Below are positions 17,773 to 25,793 of a stretch of DNA of 64,000 nt, in pieces. The stretch is from NCBI RefSeq assembly GCF_027941915.1, contig NZ_CP116009.1, positions 2,232,001 to 2,296,000 of the forward strand. The letters are read 5' to 3'. Under the pieces are notes generated by a model that was given only the letters and a program-made list of their open reading frames with translations, searched no databases and was not told where the DNA came from. The translations under genes and the position numbers were made by a program. This DNA is from Ramlibacter tataouinensis. Lineage in GTDB: Bacteria > Pseudomonadota > Gammaproteobacteria > Burkholderiales > Burkholderiaceae_C. Position 1 is the first letter of the stretch. Each line of letters starts with the position of its first letter.

Positions 17773-18810
17773 TCAGTGACGGAACGGCCACAGGTGGAAA
17801 TAGCGGCGGATGCGCCGCCACACTTCGGCGAGCCCATGCGGCTCGAATACCAGGAAGCCCACGATCAGCAGGCCGAAGATGACGGTGCGCACCGGCGACA
17901 GGAACACCGTCATCGCGGTGCCGCCGGGCAGCAGGTCGAACACCAGCTTGAGCACCTCCGGCACCATGGTCATGAAGACCGCGCCCAGGATGCCGCCCAG
18001 GATGGTCCCCATGCCGCCGACGATGATGGCGGCCAGGAAGAAGATCGACATCAGCAGCGGGAAGCTCTCGGGCGTCACCACCCGGAAGAAGTAGGCCCAC
18101 AGGCCGCCGGCCACGCCGGCATAGAAGGACGACAGGCCGAACGACAGCAGCTTGTAGCGCAGCAGCGGGATGCCCAGCACCTCGGCCGAGATGTCGCGGT
18201 CACGGATGGCAATGAAGGCGCGGCCCACCCGGGTGCGGAACAGGTTGGCCGCGCCCCACAGCATGGCGATGGTGACCGGCAGGATCAGCCAGTACAGCCG
18301 GAACGAGGTGTCCAGCGGCAACCCGAACAGGCTGGCGGGCGGCATCGACAGCCCGCCGGTGCCGCCGGTGAAAGACAGGTTGGCGAACAGGAAGTGGGCG
18401 ATGAACGAGGCGGCGATGGTGGCGATGGCCAGGTACAGGCCCTTCACGCGCAGCGACGGGATGCCGACGATCAGCCCGCCCAGCATGGCGACCCCGCCGC
18501 CGGCCAGCAGGTTGACCGCGAACGGCGAGCCGGTGTGGATCTCCAGGATCGCCACCGTGTAGGCGCCCAGCCCCATGAACGCCGCCTGGCCCAGGCTGAC
18601 CAGGCCGGTGTAGCCGGTCAGAATGTTCAGGCCGGTGGCGCTGGCCACGTTGATCGCCACCAGGCAGGCCAGGTACAGCCAGTAGTCGTTGGCGACGAAC
18701 GGGAACAGCAGCAGCAGCGCGGCGCCCACTCCCAGCCACGCCTTCTGCGTGACCGAGTCGAACAGCGCAGCGTCCGCGACGTAGCTTTCCTTGAGGGTGC
18801 CGATGCGCAT
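17773..18810 (-). CDS. livM: ABC transporter permease, LivM type
   Basis: This 345-residue inner-membrane permease has about ten hydrophobic segments. Family hallmarks are ATGLNILTGYTGLVSLGQAAFM, the GLYLAIATIAASF segment and the cytoplasmic loop FIAIRDRDISAEVLGI that contacts the ATPase. An N-terminal extension of about 25 polar residues (IGTLKESYVADAALFDS) precedes the first helix and is common in this subgroup. It is encoded 10 bases after livH and forms the channel with it. Confidence 0.92.
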   Translation of the reverse strand: MRIGTLKESYVADAALFDSVTQKAWLGVGAALLLLFPFVANDYWLYLACLVAINVASATGLNILTGYTGLVSLGQAAFMGLGAYTVAILEIHTGSPFAVNLLAGGGVAMLGGLIVGIPSLRVKGLYLAIATIAASFIAHFLFANLSFTGGTGGLSMPPASLFGLPLDTSFRLYWLILPVTIAMLWGAANLFRTRVGRAFIAIRDRDISAEVLGIPLLRYKLLSFGLSSFYAGVAGGLWAYFFRVVTPESFPLLMSIFFLAAIIVGGMGTILGGILGAVFMTMVPEVLKLVFDLLPGGTAMTVFLSPVRTVIFGLLIVGFLVFEPHGLAEVWRRIRRYFHLWPFRH

Positions 18811-18820
18811 CGCGGGGTTT

Positions 18821-19699
18821 CTAGAGGCGTTCGATCTCGCGGGTGCCGAACAGCCCGTAGGGGCGGATCATCAGCACCACGACGAGCACGATGAAGGTGG
18901 CCAGCAGCTTGTACTCGGCGCCCAGGAAGGCGCCGGCCAGGGCTTCGACCAGGCCGATGAAGACGCCGCCGACCAGCGCGCCCAGCACGCTGTCCAGGCC
19001 GCCGACGATCACCACCACCAGCACCGACAGGCCGAACACGCCCATGGCCGAGGAGATGCCGCCGATCGCACCGACCACGATGCCGGCGACGGCGGCGATC
19101 ATCCCGGAGGCGACCCAGGCCAGCGAGAACACGCGCGGCACGTTGATGCCCATCATGTAGGCCGCGCCCTGGTCGGAGGCGGTCGCGCGCAGCGCCACGC
19201 CGCCGCGCCAGAAGCGGAACAGCAGCAGCACCGCGGCGATGAACACCACCGCCACCAGCGAGCCGTAGGCCACCTTGGGCGCCAGGAAGGCGTCGCCGAT
19301 CACCACCGGCGTGTTCGGCAGGAATTCCGGCAGGCGGCGCTGGTCCGCCGACCAGATGATCTCCACCACGCCGACCAGGATGGACGCCAGGCCGACGGTG
19401 ACCATGAAGGCGGAGATCGGCGGCTCGCCCAGCAGCGGGCGGATCATGGTGCGCTCGATGATCGCCCCCAGCAGGCCGCAGCCCAACACCGCGCCAGGGA
19501 CCGCCAGCCACAGCGGCAGCGAGAACGTGGCGGCGAAGGCGAAGAACAGGTAGGCGCCGATCATCAGCACCTCGCCGATGGCAATGTTCACCACCCGGGT
19601 GCCCTTGTAGACCAGCACGAAGGCCAGCGCCGCCAGGGCATAGAGGCCGCCACCGGCCACGCCGGTCAGCGCGATCTCGAACAGGTAGCCCCAATCCAT
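18821..19699 (-). CDS. livH: ABC transporter permease, LivH type
   Basis: This 292-residue inner-membrane permease opens MDWGYLFEIALTGVAGGGLY, followed by VLVYKGTRVVNIAIGEVLM, a LivH hallmark. The C-terminal region has VVVIVGGLDSVLGALVGGVF and the ATPase-contact helix LRATASDQGAAYMMGI. The start ATG at 19699 overlaps the livG stop (TGATG), so the two are translationally coupled. It forms the heterodimeric channel with LivM. Confidence 0.93.
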   Translation of the reverse strand: MDWGYLFEIALTGVAGGGLYALAALAFVLVYKGTRVVNIAIGEVLMIGAYLFFAFAATFSLPLWLAVPGAVLGCGLLGAIIERTMIRPLLGEPPISAFMVTVGLASILVGVVEIIWSADQRRLPEFLPNTPVVIGDAFLAPKVAYGSLVAVVFIAAVLLLFRFWRGGVALRATASDQGAAYMMGINVPRVFSLAWVASGMIAAVAGIVVGAIGGISSAMGVFGLSVLVVVIVGGLDSVLGALVGGVFIGLVEALAGAFLGAEYKLLATFIVLVVVLMIRPYGLFGTREIERL

Positions 19700-20562
19700 C
19701 AGGCCGCCTCCGCCATCGGCTGCGGCTCGCCGTGCAGCTTGCGCCGCAGGACCTGGACGTCGCCGGCACCGAGGTAGGCGCGGATTACCTCGGGGTCGGC
19801 CTGCACCTGCGCCGGCCGGCCCTGCGCGATCACCTGGCCGAAGTTGAGCACCACCACGTGGTCGGACAGGTCCATCACCATGCCCATGTCGTGCTCCACC
19901 ATCAGCACGGTGATGCCCCACTCGCGCCGCACGTCGAGGATGAAGCGCGCCATGTCCTCGGTTTCCTCGCGGTTCATGCCGGCCACCGGCTCGTCGAGCA
20001 TCAGCACCTTGGGCTGCATGGCCAGGGCGCGCGCCATCTCAACGCGCTTTTGCAGGCCGTAGGGCAACGCGGCCACCGGCGCGTGCCGGATGTGGTCGAT
20101 CTCGAGGAAGTCGATGATGCGCTCCTCGATCTCGCGGCGCAGCTCGGCCTCCTCGCGGCGGGCCCGGCCGACATAGAGCAGCGCGTCGAGCACGTTGGTC
20201 TTCAGGTGCGCGTGGCGCCCGAGCTTGATGTTGTCCAGCACTGTCATGCCGCGAAACAGCGCGATGTTCTGGAAGCTGCGCGCCAGCCCCAGGCGCGCGC
20301 GCTGCGGCGCCCGCACCCGGCTGATGTCCTGGCCCTCGAACAGCACGCGCCCGGCGGAGGGCCGGTAGAAGCCCGAGATGGTGTTGAACAGCGAGGTCTT
20401 GCCGGCCCCGTTGGGCCCGATCACCGCCGTGATGGTGCCGGGCTGCACGGCGAAGCTCACGCCGGTCAGCGCCTTGACGCCGCCGAAGGCCAGGGTGACC
20501 GAATCCACCTGCAGCACCGGGGGCTGCGGCTCGGCGGAAGAAACGCGGGGAGTGGGCTGCAA
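19699..20562 (-). CDS. livG: ABC transporter ATPase, LivG type
   Basis: This is the second ATPase of the liv-like importer. Walker A is GPNGAGKTSL, the signature-like LPYGLQKRVEMARAL and Walker B VLMLDEPVAGMN; the LivG-specific long insert after the Q-loop is present. The start is unclear. The frame is open to 20637, but 20563-20640 is AT-richer and looks like promoter sequence. I chose the TTG at 20562; a GTG at 20517 would also give a complete nucleotide-binding domain. It is the first gene of the operon and diverges from the TetR gene. Confidence 0.88.
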   Translation of the reverse strand: MQPTPRVSSAEPQPPVLQVDSVTLAFGGVKALTGVSFAVQPGTITAVIGPNGAGKTSLFNTISGFYRPSAGRVLFEGQDISRVRAPQRARLGLARSFQNIALFRGMTVLDNIKLGRHAHLKTNVLDALLYVGRARREEAELRREIEERIIDFLEIDHIRHAPVAALPYGLQKRVEMARALAMQPKVLMLDEPVAGMNREETEDMARFILDVRREWGITVLMVEHDMGMVMDLSDHVVVLNFGQVIAQGRPAQVQADPEVIRAYLGAGDVQVLRRKLHGEPQPMAEAA

Positions 20563-20572
20563 GGCAGGGAAC

Positions 20573-20586
20573 TTACTGATACGTAA
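20573..20586. promoter_or_regulatory. possible TetR operator
   Basis: TTAC-TGATAC-GTAA is an imperfect palindrome with 4-base arms. It lies in the AT-rich patch between the divergent tetR and livG genes. The position fits an operator for the adjacent TetR protein. The short arms make this weak evidence. Confidence 0.3.
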
Positions 20587-20665
20587 AACGGCTACTCGTG
20601 GGTAACTTGCGTTCCATTCTTGGCCGGGCCGCCGCACCGGTCATCGGTGGTTACCCCAGCAGACG

Positions 20666-21382
20666 ATGAACACCCGCTCCCGAACCACGCCCGCGACCGC
20701 GGCGCCTGCGCCGGCGCCCGAGTCCCCGTGGTCCACGCCCGCGCAGCGGGCGCAGCAGCGCCAGCGCAAGCACGAGGCGGTGCTGCAGGCGGCCGCCCGC
20801 CTGTTCAACGAGAAGGGCTTCCACGCCACCTCGCTGGACGACATCGCGCAGCAGCTGCACGTGACCAAGCCGACGCTGTACTACTACGTGCGCAGCAAGG
20901 ACGACATCCTGCTCGAATGCGTGCGCACGGCGCTGGGGCTGATGCAGCGTGAGATCCAGGCCGTGCGCAAGGCCGGCGGTCGCGCGCCCGACCAGCTGGT
21001 GGCCTGCATGCGCGTCTATGCGCTGATCGTCACGCAGGAGTTCGGCAAGTGCGTGATCCGCATCGGCGAGGACCCGCTGCCGGCGCCGCTGCGCAAGGAG
21101 CTGCGCCGGCTCAAGGCCGGCATCGACCTGGAGTTCCGCCGGCTGCTGCAGGAGTGCATCCGCGAGGGCGCGATCGTCGACTGCGATCCCAAGCTGGCGG
21201 CCTTCGTGCTGGCCGGCGCCCTGAGCTGGATCGGCCGCTGGTATCGCGAGGACGGCGAGCTGACGCCCGAACAGATCGCGGACCAGGCGATCGGGCTGTT
21301 GCTCAACGGGGTGCTGAAGCGGCCGGATCCGCCGCAGGCGCCACCGGTTGCTTCCGGGGCGCGGAAGAAGCGCGCGCCGTAG
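20666..21382 (+). CDS. TetR-family transcriptional regulator
   Basis: This 238-residue regulator has an N-terminal helix-turn-helix (about residues 38-85: LFNEKGFHATSLDDIAQQL, then VTKPTLYYYVRSKDDILLE), preceded by a long Ala/Pro-rich tail. The C-terminal ligand domain is of the TetR_C_33-like type found next to fatty-acid or aromatic-acid genes. It diverges from the liv-like importer and acyl-CoA synthetase operon and is its likely repressor, released by an acyl-CoA or the imported acid (inference). Confidence 0.88.
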   Translation: MNTRSRTTPATAAPAPAPESPWSTPAQRAQQRQRKHEAVLQAAARLFNEKGFHATSLDDIAQQLHVTKPTLYYYVRSKDDILLECVRTALGLMQREIQAVRKAGGRAPDQLVACMRVYALIVTQEFGKCVIRIGEDPLPAPLRKELRRLKAGIDLEFRRLLQECIREGAIVDCDPKLAAFVLAGALSWIGRWYREDGELTPEQIADQAIGLLLNGVLKRPDPPQAPPVASGARKKRAP

Positions 21383-21389
21383 CGCGCGT

Positions 21390-22382
21390 TCAGTGCGCCT
21401 GCAGCAGCCCCGCCACCCGGGCCGGCGCGATGTCGCGCAGGCAGCGGTGGTGCCCCAGCGGACATTCGCGCGCAAAGCACGGCGCGCAGTCGAGCGGCGG
21501 CTGGTAAGCCGGATCGTTCTTCAGCCAGACCACCTGGGCACGCTCGTTCAGCGGCGGCGTGTGCAGCGGGCTGGACGACCCGAACAGCGCCACCTGCGGC
21601 ACGCCGAAGGCGGCGGCCACGTGCATCAGGCCGGAATCGTTGCTGACCATGGCGCCGGCGCCGGCGATGAGGGCGAAGGCCTGCATCAGCGAGGTCCTGC
21701 CGGCCAGGTTGCGGCAGTGGCCCGGCGCACCGGCCACGATCTCTTCGCACACCGGCGCGTCCTTGCCGGAGCCGAGCAGCAGCACCGGGCGGCCCAGGCC
21801 GGCGGCCAATGCGGCGTAGTGCTCTGCGGGCCAGCGCTTGGAAGGCCCGAACTCGGCACCCGGCGCGAACACCACATAGCCGCCGCGCGCCACGCCTTGT
21901 GCGCCCAGTGATTCAGCGATGGCGCTTTCCGGCACATGCAGCTGCGGGCGATCGGCCTCCAGTCCGTCGCGCTCGCCGCTCAGGGCCGAATAGAAGGCCA
22001 CCATCGGCGGCTTGCCCCGGGGGTTGGGCAGGCGCTGGGTCAGCACCCCGTAGCGCGACTCGCCCAGGTAGCCGACGCGGCGCGGGACGCCGGCCAGCAG
22101 CGGCAGCAGCGCGCTCTTGAAGGAGTTCGGCAGCACGTAGGCGCTATCGAAGCGCCCCCGCAGCTCGCGCCCGAGCCGGCGCCGCGCGGCCCATTGCAGG
22201 CCGCCGTGCTGGAAGGGCAGCTCGACGACTTCGTCGACCTGCGGCATGGCGCGGTAGACCGGCGCCACCCAGGGCACCGCGCCGACCGCCAGGCGCTCAC
22301 CGCGCGCGTTCAGCCGCCGCAGCAGCGGCTCGGTCATCACCGCGTCGCCGATCCATTGCGGGGCGATGACCAGGGAATTCAT
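21390..22382 (-). CDS. waaF: lipopolysaccharide heptosyltransferase II
   Basis: This 330-residue GT9-family glycosyltransferase adds the second heptose to the lipopolysaccharide inner core at the inner membrane. Hallmarks are the opening LVIAPQWIGDAVMTEPLL, FAPGAEFGPSKRWPAEHYAAL (ADP-heptose region), VSNDSGLMHVAAAFGVPQVALFG and the Cys-rich end DCAPCFARECPLGHHRCL, all typical of WaaF. The ATG at 22382 matches the family start; upstream in-frame sequence does not. It lies downstream of ilvE and the zinc-finger gene on the same strand, a block that recurs in Burkholderiales. Confidence 0.92.
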   Translation of the reverse strand: MNSLVIAPQWIGDAVMTEPLLRRLNARGERLAVGAVPWVAPVYRAMPQVDEVVELPFQHGGLQWAARRRLGRELRGRFDSAYVLPNSFKSALLPLLAGVPRRVGYLGESRYGVLTQRLPNPRGKPPMVAFYSALSGERDGLEADRPQLHVPESAIAESLGAQGVARGGYVVFAPGAEFGPSKRWPAEHYAALAAGLGRPVLLLGSGKDAPVCEEIVAGAPGHCRNLAGRTSLMQAFALIAGAGAMVSNDSGLMHVAAAFGVPQVALFGSSSPLHTPPLNERAQVVWLKNDPAYQPPLDCAPCFARECPLGHHRCLRDIAPARVAGLLQAH

Positions 22383-22484
22383 GGGGATTGCCGCGCTCGG
22401 TGCGACGCCAGTGCCGGTCAGCCCCGTTCCCGTGCCATCGCGGAACCGGCTTTGCCGGGCCGCTGATGGCGCCCCTTGAGGGTG

Positions 22485-22502
22485 AGCGGCCGGGAGGCCG
22501 CT
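22485..22502 (-). terminator. hairpin after ilvE/zinc-finger unit
   Basis: The hairpin has 7-base arms AGCGGCC and GGCCGCT around a 4-base loop. It lies 12 bases beyond the zinc-finger stop, with no T-run. The surrounding text (CCCCTTGAGGGTGAGC upstream, GGGGGTGGGT downstream) resembles a short interspersed repeat that I recall from Comamonadaceae intergenic regions, so it may be a REP-like element acting as terminator. Confidence 0.45.
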
Positions 22503-22513
22503 TCGGGGGTGGG

Positions 22514-22732
22514 TCAATGTCCTCCCACCTGCTCGCCGTCCTTGAGCTTGTACACCGTGCCGCAATACGCGCACTTGGCCTCGCCGGTGTGGGCGATGTC
22601 CAGGAAGATGCGCGGATGGTTGTTCCACAGCTTCATGCCGGCCTGGGGGCTGGGGCAGAAGATGCCGCCGTTGCCGTTGAGGTCGGCCGCGCGCAGCTCG
22701 ACCACCGTTTGCTTCTGGGCCGGGGTGCTCAT
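22514..22732 (-). CDS. CHCC-type zinc-finger protein
   Basis: This 72-residue protein has the zf-CHCC fold related to the NDUFS6 subunit of complex I. Candidate zinc ligands are Cys26 (GIFCPSP), the His in NNHPRIFLDI and the CAYCGTVY pair near the C-terminus. Its start overlaps the ilvE stop by 4 bases (ATGA). Such small proteins are conserved next to ilvE and waaF in Burkholderiales; no specific role is established. Confidence 0.88.
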   Translation of the reverse strand: MSTPAQKQTVVELRAADLNGNGGIFCPSPQAGMKLWNNHPRIFLDIAHTGEAKCAYCGTVYKLKDGEQVGGH

Positions 22733-23664
22733 ACCTTGGTCAGCCAGTGGGCGTACTTGGGATTGCGGCCGTTGACGATGTCGAAGAACGCGTTCTGGAT
22801 CTTCTCGGTCACGGGCCCGCGGCTGCCGGCGCCGATCTGCACCCGGTCCAGTTCGCGGATCGGCGTGACTTCGGCGGCGGTGCCGGTGAAGAAGGCCTCC
22901 TCGGCGATGTAGATCTCGTCGCGCGTGATGCGCTTTTGCACCAGCTCGATGCCGAGGTCCTTGCAGATGTGCAGCACCGTGTTGCGCGTGATGCCGTTGA
23001 GCGCGCCGGCCGACAGGTCGGGCGTGTAGACCACGCCGTCCTTGACCACGAACACGTTCTCGCCGGCGCCTTCGCTGACGAAGCCGGCGCTGTCCAGCAG
23101 CAGGGCCTCGTCGTAGCCGTCGTCCAGCGCCTCCATGTTGGCCAGGATCGAGTTGCTGTAGTTGCTGACCGCCTTGGCCTGCGTCATGGTGATGTTGACG
23201 TGGTGGCGGGTGTAGCTGGAGGTCTTGACGCGGATGCCGCGCTGCATGCCCTCCTCGCCCAGGTAGGCGCCCCAGGCCCAGGCCGCCACCATCAGGTGGA
23301 TCTTGTTGCCCTTGGGCGAGACGCCCAGCTTCTGCGAGCCGATCCAGGTCAGCGGCCGGATGTAGCAGCTCTCCAGCTGGTTGGCGCGCACCACCTGCTT
23401 TTGCGCCTCGTTCACCTGCTCCTTGGTGAAGGGCAGCTGCATGCGCAGGATCTTGGCGCTGTTGAACAGGCGGTCGGTGTGCTCGGCCAGGCGGAAGATG
23501 GCGGTGCCGTTGACCGTGTTGTAGGCCCGGACCCCCTCGAACGCGCCGCAGCCGTAGTGCAGCGTGTGGGTGAGCACGTGGATCTTGGCGTCGCGCCAGT
23601 CCACCAGCTCGCCGTCCATCCAGATCTTGCCGTCGCGGTCGGCCATGGAGGGTACTACGGTCAT
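22729..23664 (-). CDS. ilvE: branched-chain amino acid aminotransferase
   Basis: This 311-residue PLP fold-type IV enzyme catalyses reversible transamination of Leu, Ile and Val with 2-oxoglutarate in the cytoplasm. The PLP Lys is K164 in TQAKAVSNY. HYGCGAFEGVRAY near residue 37-49, GAGENVFVV and FFTGTAAEVTPI are family hallmarks. The start ATG at 23664 has AAGGACA upstream. It heads the ilvE/zinc-finger pair. Confidence 0.95.
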   Translation of the reverse strand: MTVVPSMADRDGKIWMDGELVDWRDAKIHVLTHTLHYGCGAFEGVRAYNTVNGTAIFRLAEHTDRLFNSAKILRMQLPFTKEQVNEAQKQVVRANQLESCYIRPLTWIGSQKLGVSPKGNKIHLMVAAWAWGAYLGEEGMQRGIRVKTSSYTRHHVNITMTQAKAVSNYSNSILANMEALDDGYDEALLLDSAGFVSEGAGENVFVVKDGVVYTPDLSAGALNGITRNTVLHICKDLGIELVQKRITRDEIYIAEEAFFTGTAAEVTPIRELDRVQIGAGSRGPVTEKIQNAFFDIVNGRNPKYAHWLTKV

Positions 23665-23700
23665 GTCTGTGTCCTTGGGCTGGGAAGCAAACCGGTCATT

Positions 23701-24123
23701 TTACCGGGGCGCCTGCCCTGGCTCCTGCGCCTCGGCCGGCGGCCGCTCCAGCTGCCAGCGGGCCAGCTTGCCCTGCTCGAACTCGCAGGTCACGCGCGAG
23801 CCGGAGTTGTCGGTCCAGCGGAACACCTCGGGCTGCTGCTCCTTCGGCGAGAGCTGCTCGCCCAGCGCCCGCGCCAGCCCGACCACGTGCAGCAGCGTCA
23901 GGTTGGCCCGCAGCCGGGAATTGAGCATGACGGCGCTGCCGACGTAGCCGATCGGCTGGTCGGCCGCGCGCTTGAGCACCTGGGTCAGCCGGGTGAAGTG
24001 CAGCAGCATCCACATCACGATGCCGCCCGCCACCAGGGCCACGCCGGACCAGCCGAAACTGCGATAGGCGAACGCCACCAGGGCGGCGCCGGCGAGGGGA
24101 ACGAGAATGCGTTGCCAGTTCAT
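23701..24123 (-). CDS. hypothetical membrane protein
   Basis: This is a 140-residue protein of unknown function. Two adjacent hydrophobic segments (about residues 5-20 and 25-43) place its N-terminus in the inner membrane. The remainder is soluble and includes MLNSRLRANLTLLHVVGLARALGE and a C-terminal part that looks like a small beta-domain ending in a Pro/Gln-rich tail (APAEAQEPGQAPR-like). It shares strand with ilvE but starts nearly 100 bases after the BCCT gene. Proteins of this shape are common in Comamonadaceae; I assign no function. Confidence 0.7.
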   Translation of the reverse strand: MNWQRILVPLAGAALVAFAYRSFGWSGVALVAGGIVMWMLLHFTRLTQVLKRAADQPIGYVGSAVMLNSRLRANLTLLHVVGLARALGEQLSPKEQQPEVFRWTDNSGSRVTCEFEQGKLARWQLERPPAEAQEPGQAPR

Positions 24124-24221
24124 GCCGCGATTGTCGCGGGCCGCCGGCCACCCCGACGGAACGGCCGCGCCGGTCGGCCGCCTTCGACCATTCCGCGGCC
24201 GTCCGGCTGCCGGTCCCGGCC

Positions 24222-25739
24222 TCAGGGCTTGAGCAGCTGGCGCACCTTGCGCTGCAACTCGCGCTCGTGGCGGCGCTCCTCGTGCCAGTCGTGGCGGATC
24301 GCCAGCGTGACCGAGATCGCCATCAGCACCACCACGGCGGCGAACGGCAGGGCGAACACGATGGTGGCGTTCTGCACCGCCTGGATGCCGCCGGCCAGCA
24401 TCAGGCTCATGGCGATGGCCGAGATCAGCACGCCCCAGACCAGCTTGACGCGCCAGCCCGGTTCGGGATCGCCGCCGGTGCTCATCATGCCCAGCACCAG
24501 GACGGCGGAGTCGCCGGAGGTGACAAAGAAGATGGCCACCAGCACGGTGGCCACCACCGACAGCACGAGGCCGAAGGGCATGGCGTCGAACATGGCGAAG
24601 ATGGCGGTGGAGACGTCGGCCTTGACGGCGGCGGCCAGCGGCACGCCGTCGAAGATCTCCATGTGCAGGGCCGTGCCGCCGAACACCGAGAACCAGGCGA
24701 AGCCGACCAGCGTCGGGGCCAGCACCGTGCCGATCAGGAACTCGCGGATGGTGCGGCCGCGCGAGACGCGGGCGATGAACAGCCCGACGAAGGGCGACCA
24801 GGAGATCCACCAGGCCCAGTAGAAGATGGTCCAGTCGCCCACCCAGGAGTTGTCGCGGAAGGGCGTCATGCGCAGGCTCATGCGCACCAGCTCGCTGAGG
24901 TAGGCGCCCAGCGTGTTGGTGAAGGTGTCGATGACGGCGACCGCCGGCCCGAGCAGCAGCACCGCCAGCGCCAGCAGGCCCGCCAGCACCATGTTGATGC
25001 CGGACAGCCACTTGATGCCGCGCTCCACCCCGCTCAGCGCCGAGCCGACGAACAGCACCGTGGTCAGGACGATGATCAGGGCCTGCGCCACGCGGCCGAT
25101 CGGCACCCCGAAGATGGCGTTCAGGCCGCTGTTGATCTGGCTGGCACCCATGCCCAGCGAGGCCGCCACGCCAAAGGCGGTGGCCACCACCGCCAGCACA
25201 TTGAACAGCGGCGAGGCGCGCTGGACGATGCGCCAGGGCAGCGCCTCGGTGGCCGTGCTCACCAGCGCGCTGCCGCCGCGGCGGAACTGGAAGAAGGCCA
25301 TCGACAGCCCCACCACGCCGTAGATCGCCCAGGGGTGCAGCCCCCAGTGGAAGAACGCGTAGCGCATGGCGATGTTGGCGGCCTCCGGCGTGCCGGGCGC
25401 GACGCCCGGCGGCGGGCTGGCGTAGTGGGACAGCGGCTCGGCCACGCCCCAGAACACCAGGCCGATGCCCATGCCGGCGGCGAACAGCATGGCAAACCAG
25501 GCGGCGACGGAGAACTGCGGCTCGTCGTCCTCGGCGCCGAGCTTGAGGTCGCCGAAGCGGCTGAAGGCCAGCACCCCGGCCAGCAGCACCAGCCCCAGCA
25601 CCACCCACAGGTAGAACCAGCCGAAGTTGCGCGTGATCACGGCCAGCGCGCGCCCGCTGGCCGCGTCGAGCGAGGCGGGCGCCAGCAGGCCCCACAGCAC
25701 CACCAGCGCGATCACGCCGGCCGAAACGATCAGTTGCAT
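24222..25739 (-). CDS. BCCT-family transporter
   Basis: This is a 505-residue inner-membrane secondary transporter with 12 predicted helices. The BCCT signature region is present as WTIFYWAWWISWSPFVGLFIAR (quoted in part), with the substrate-cage tryptophans; GMGIGLVFWGVAEPL is the other hallmark segment (Na+/substrate region). These carriers take up betaine, choline or carnitine, usually for osmoprotection. The ATG at 25739 has AAGGAGA 8 bases upstream; a longer reading adds 7 residues. The C-terminus is short and charged (HEERRHERELQRKVRQ), which in the family can act as an osmosensor. The substrate is not determinable. Confidence 0.9.
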   Translation of the reverse strand: MQLIVSAGVIALVVLWGLLAPASLDAASGRALAVITRNFGWFYLWVVLGLVLLAGVLAFSRFGDLKLGAEDDEPQFSVAAWFAMLFAAGMGIGLVFWGVAEPLSHYASPPPGVAPGTPEAANIAMRYAFFHWGLHPWAIYGVVGLSMAFFQFRRGGSALVSTATEALPWRIVQRASPLFNVLAVVATAFGVAASLGMGASQINSGLNAIFGVPIGRVAQALIIVLTTVLFVGSALSGVERGIKWLSGINMVLAGLLALAVLLLGPAVAVIDTFTNTLGAYLSELVRMSLRMTPFRDNSWVGDWTIFYWAWWISWSPFVGLFIARVSRGRTIREFLIGTVLAPTLVGFAWFSVFGGTALHMEIFDGVPLAAAVKADVSTAIFAMFDAMPFGLVLSVVATVLVAIFFVTSGDSAVLVLGMMSTGGDPEPGWRVKLVWGVLISAIAMSLMLAGGIQAVQNATIVFALPFAAVVVLMAISVTLAIRHDWHEERRHERELQRKVRQLLKP

Positions 25740-25793
25740 GGCGTTCTCCTTGCCGCCCACAGTATGGAAGCGGCGCCACGCCAGCGGTAACCC

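Noticed and set aside
20563..20637. GTG at 20637 as the livG start
   Set aside because: The extra 25 codons are AT-rich, unlike LivG, and fill nearly all the promoter space shared with tetR.
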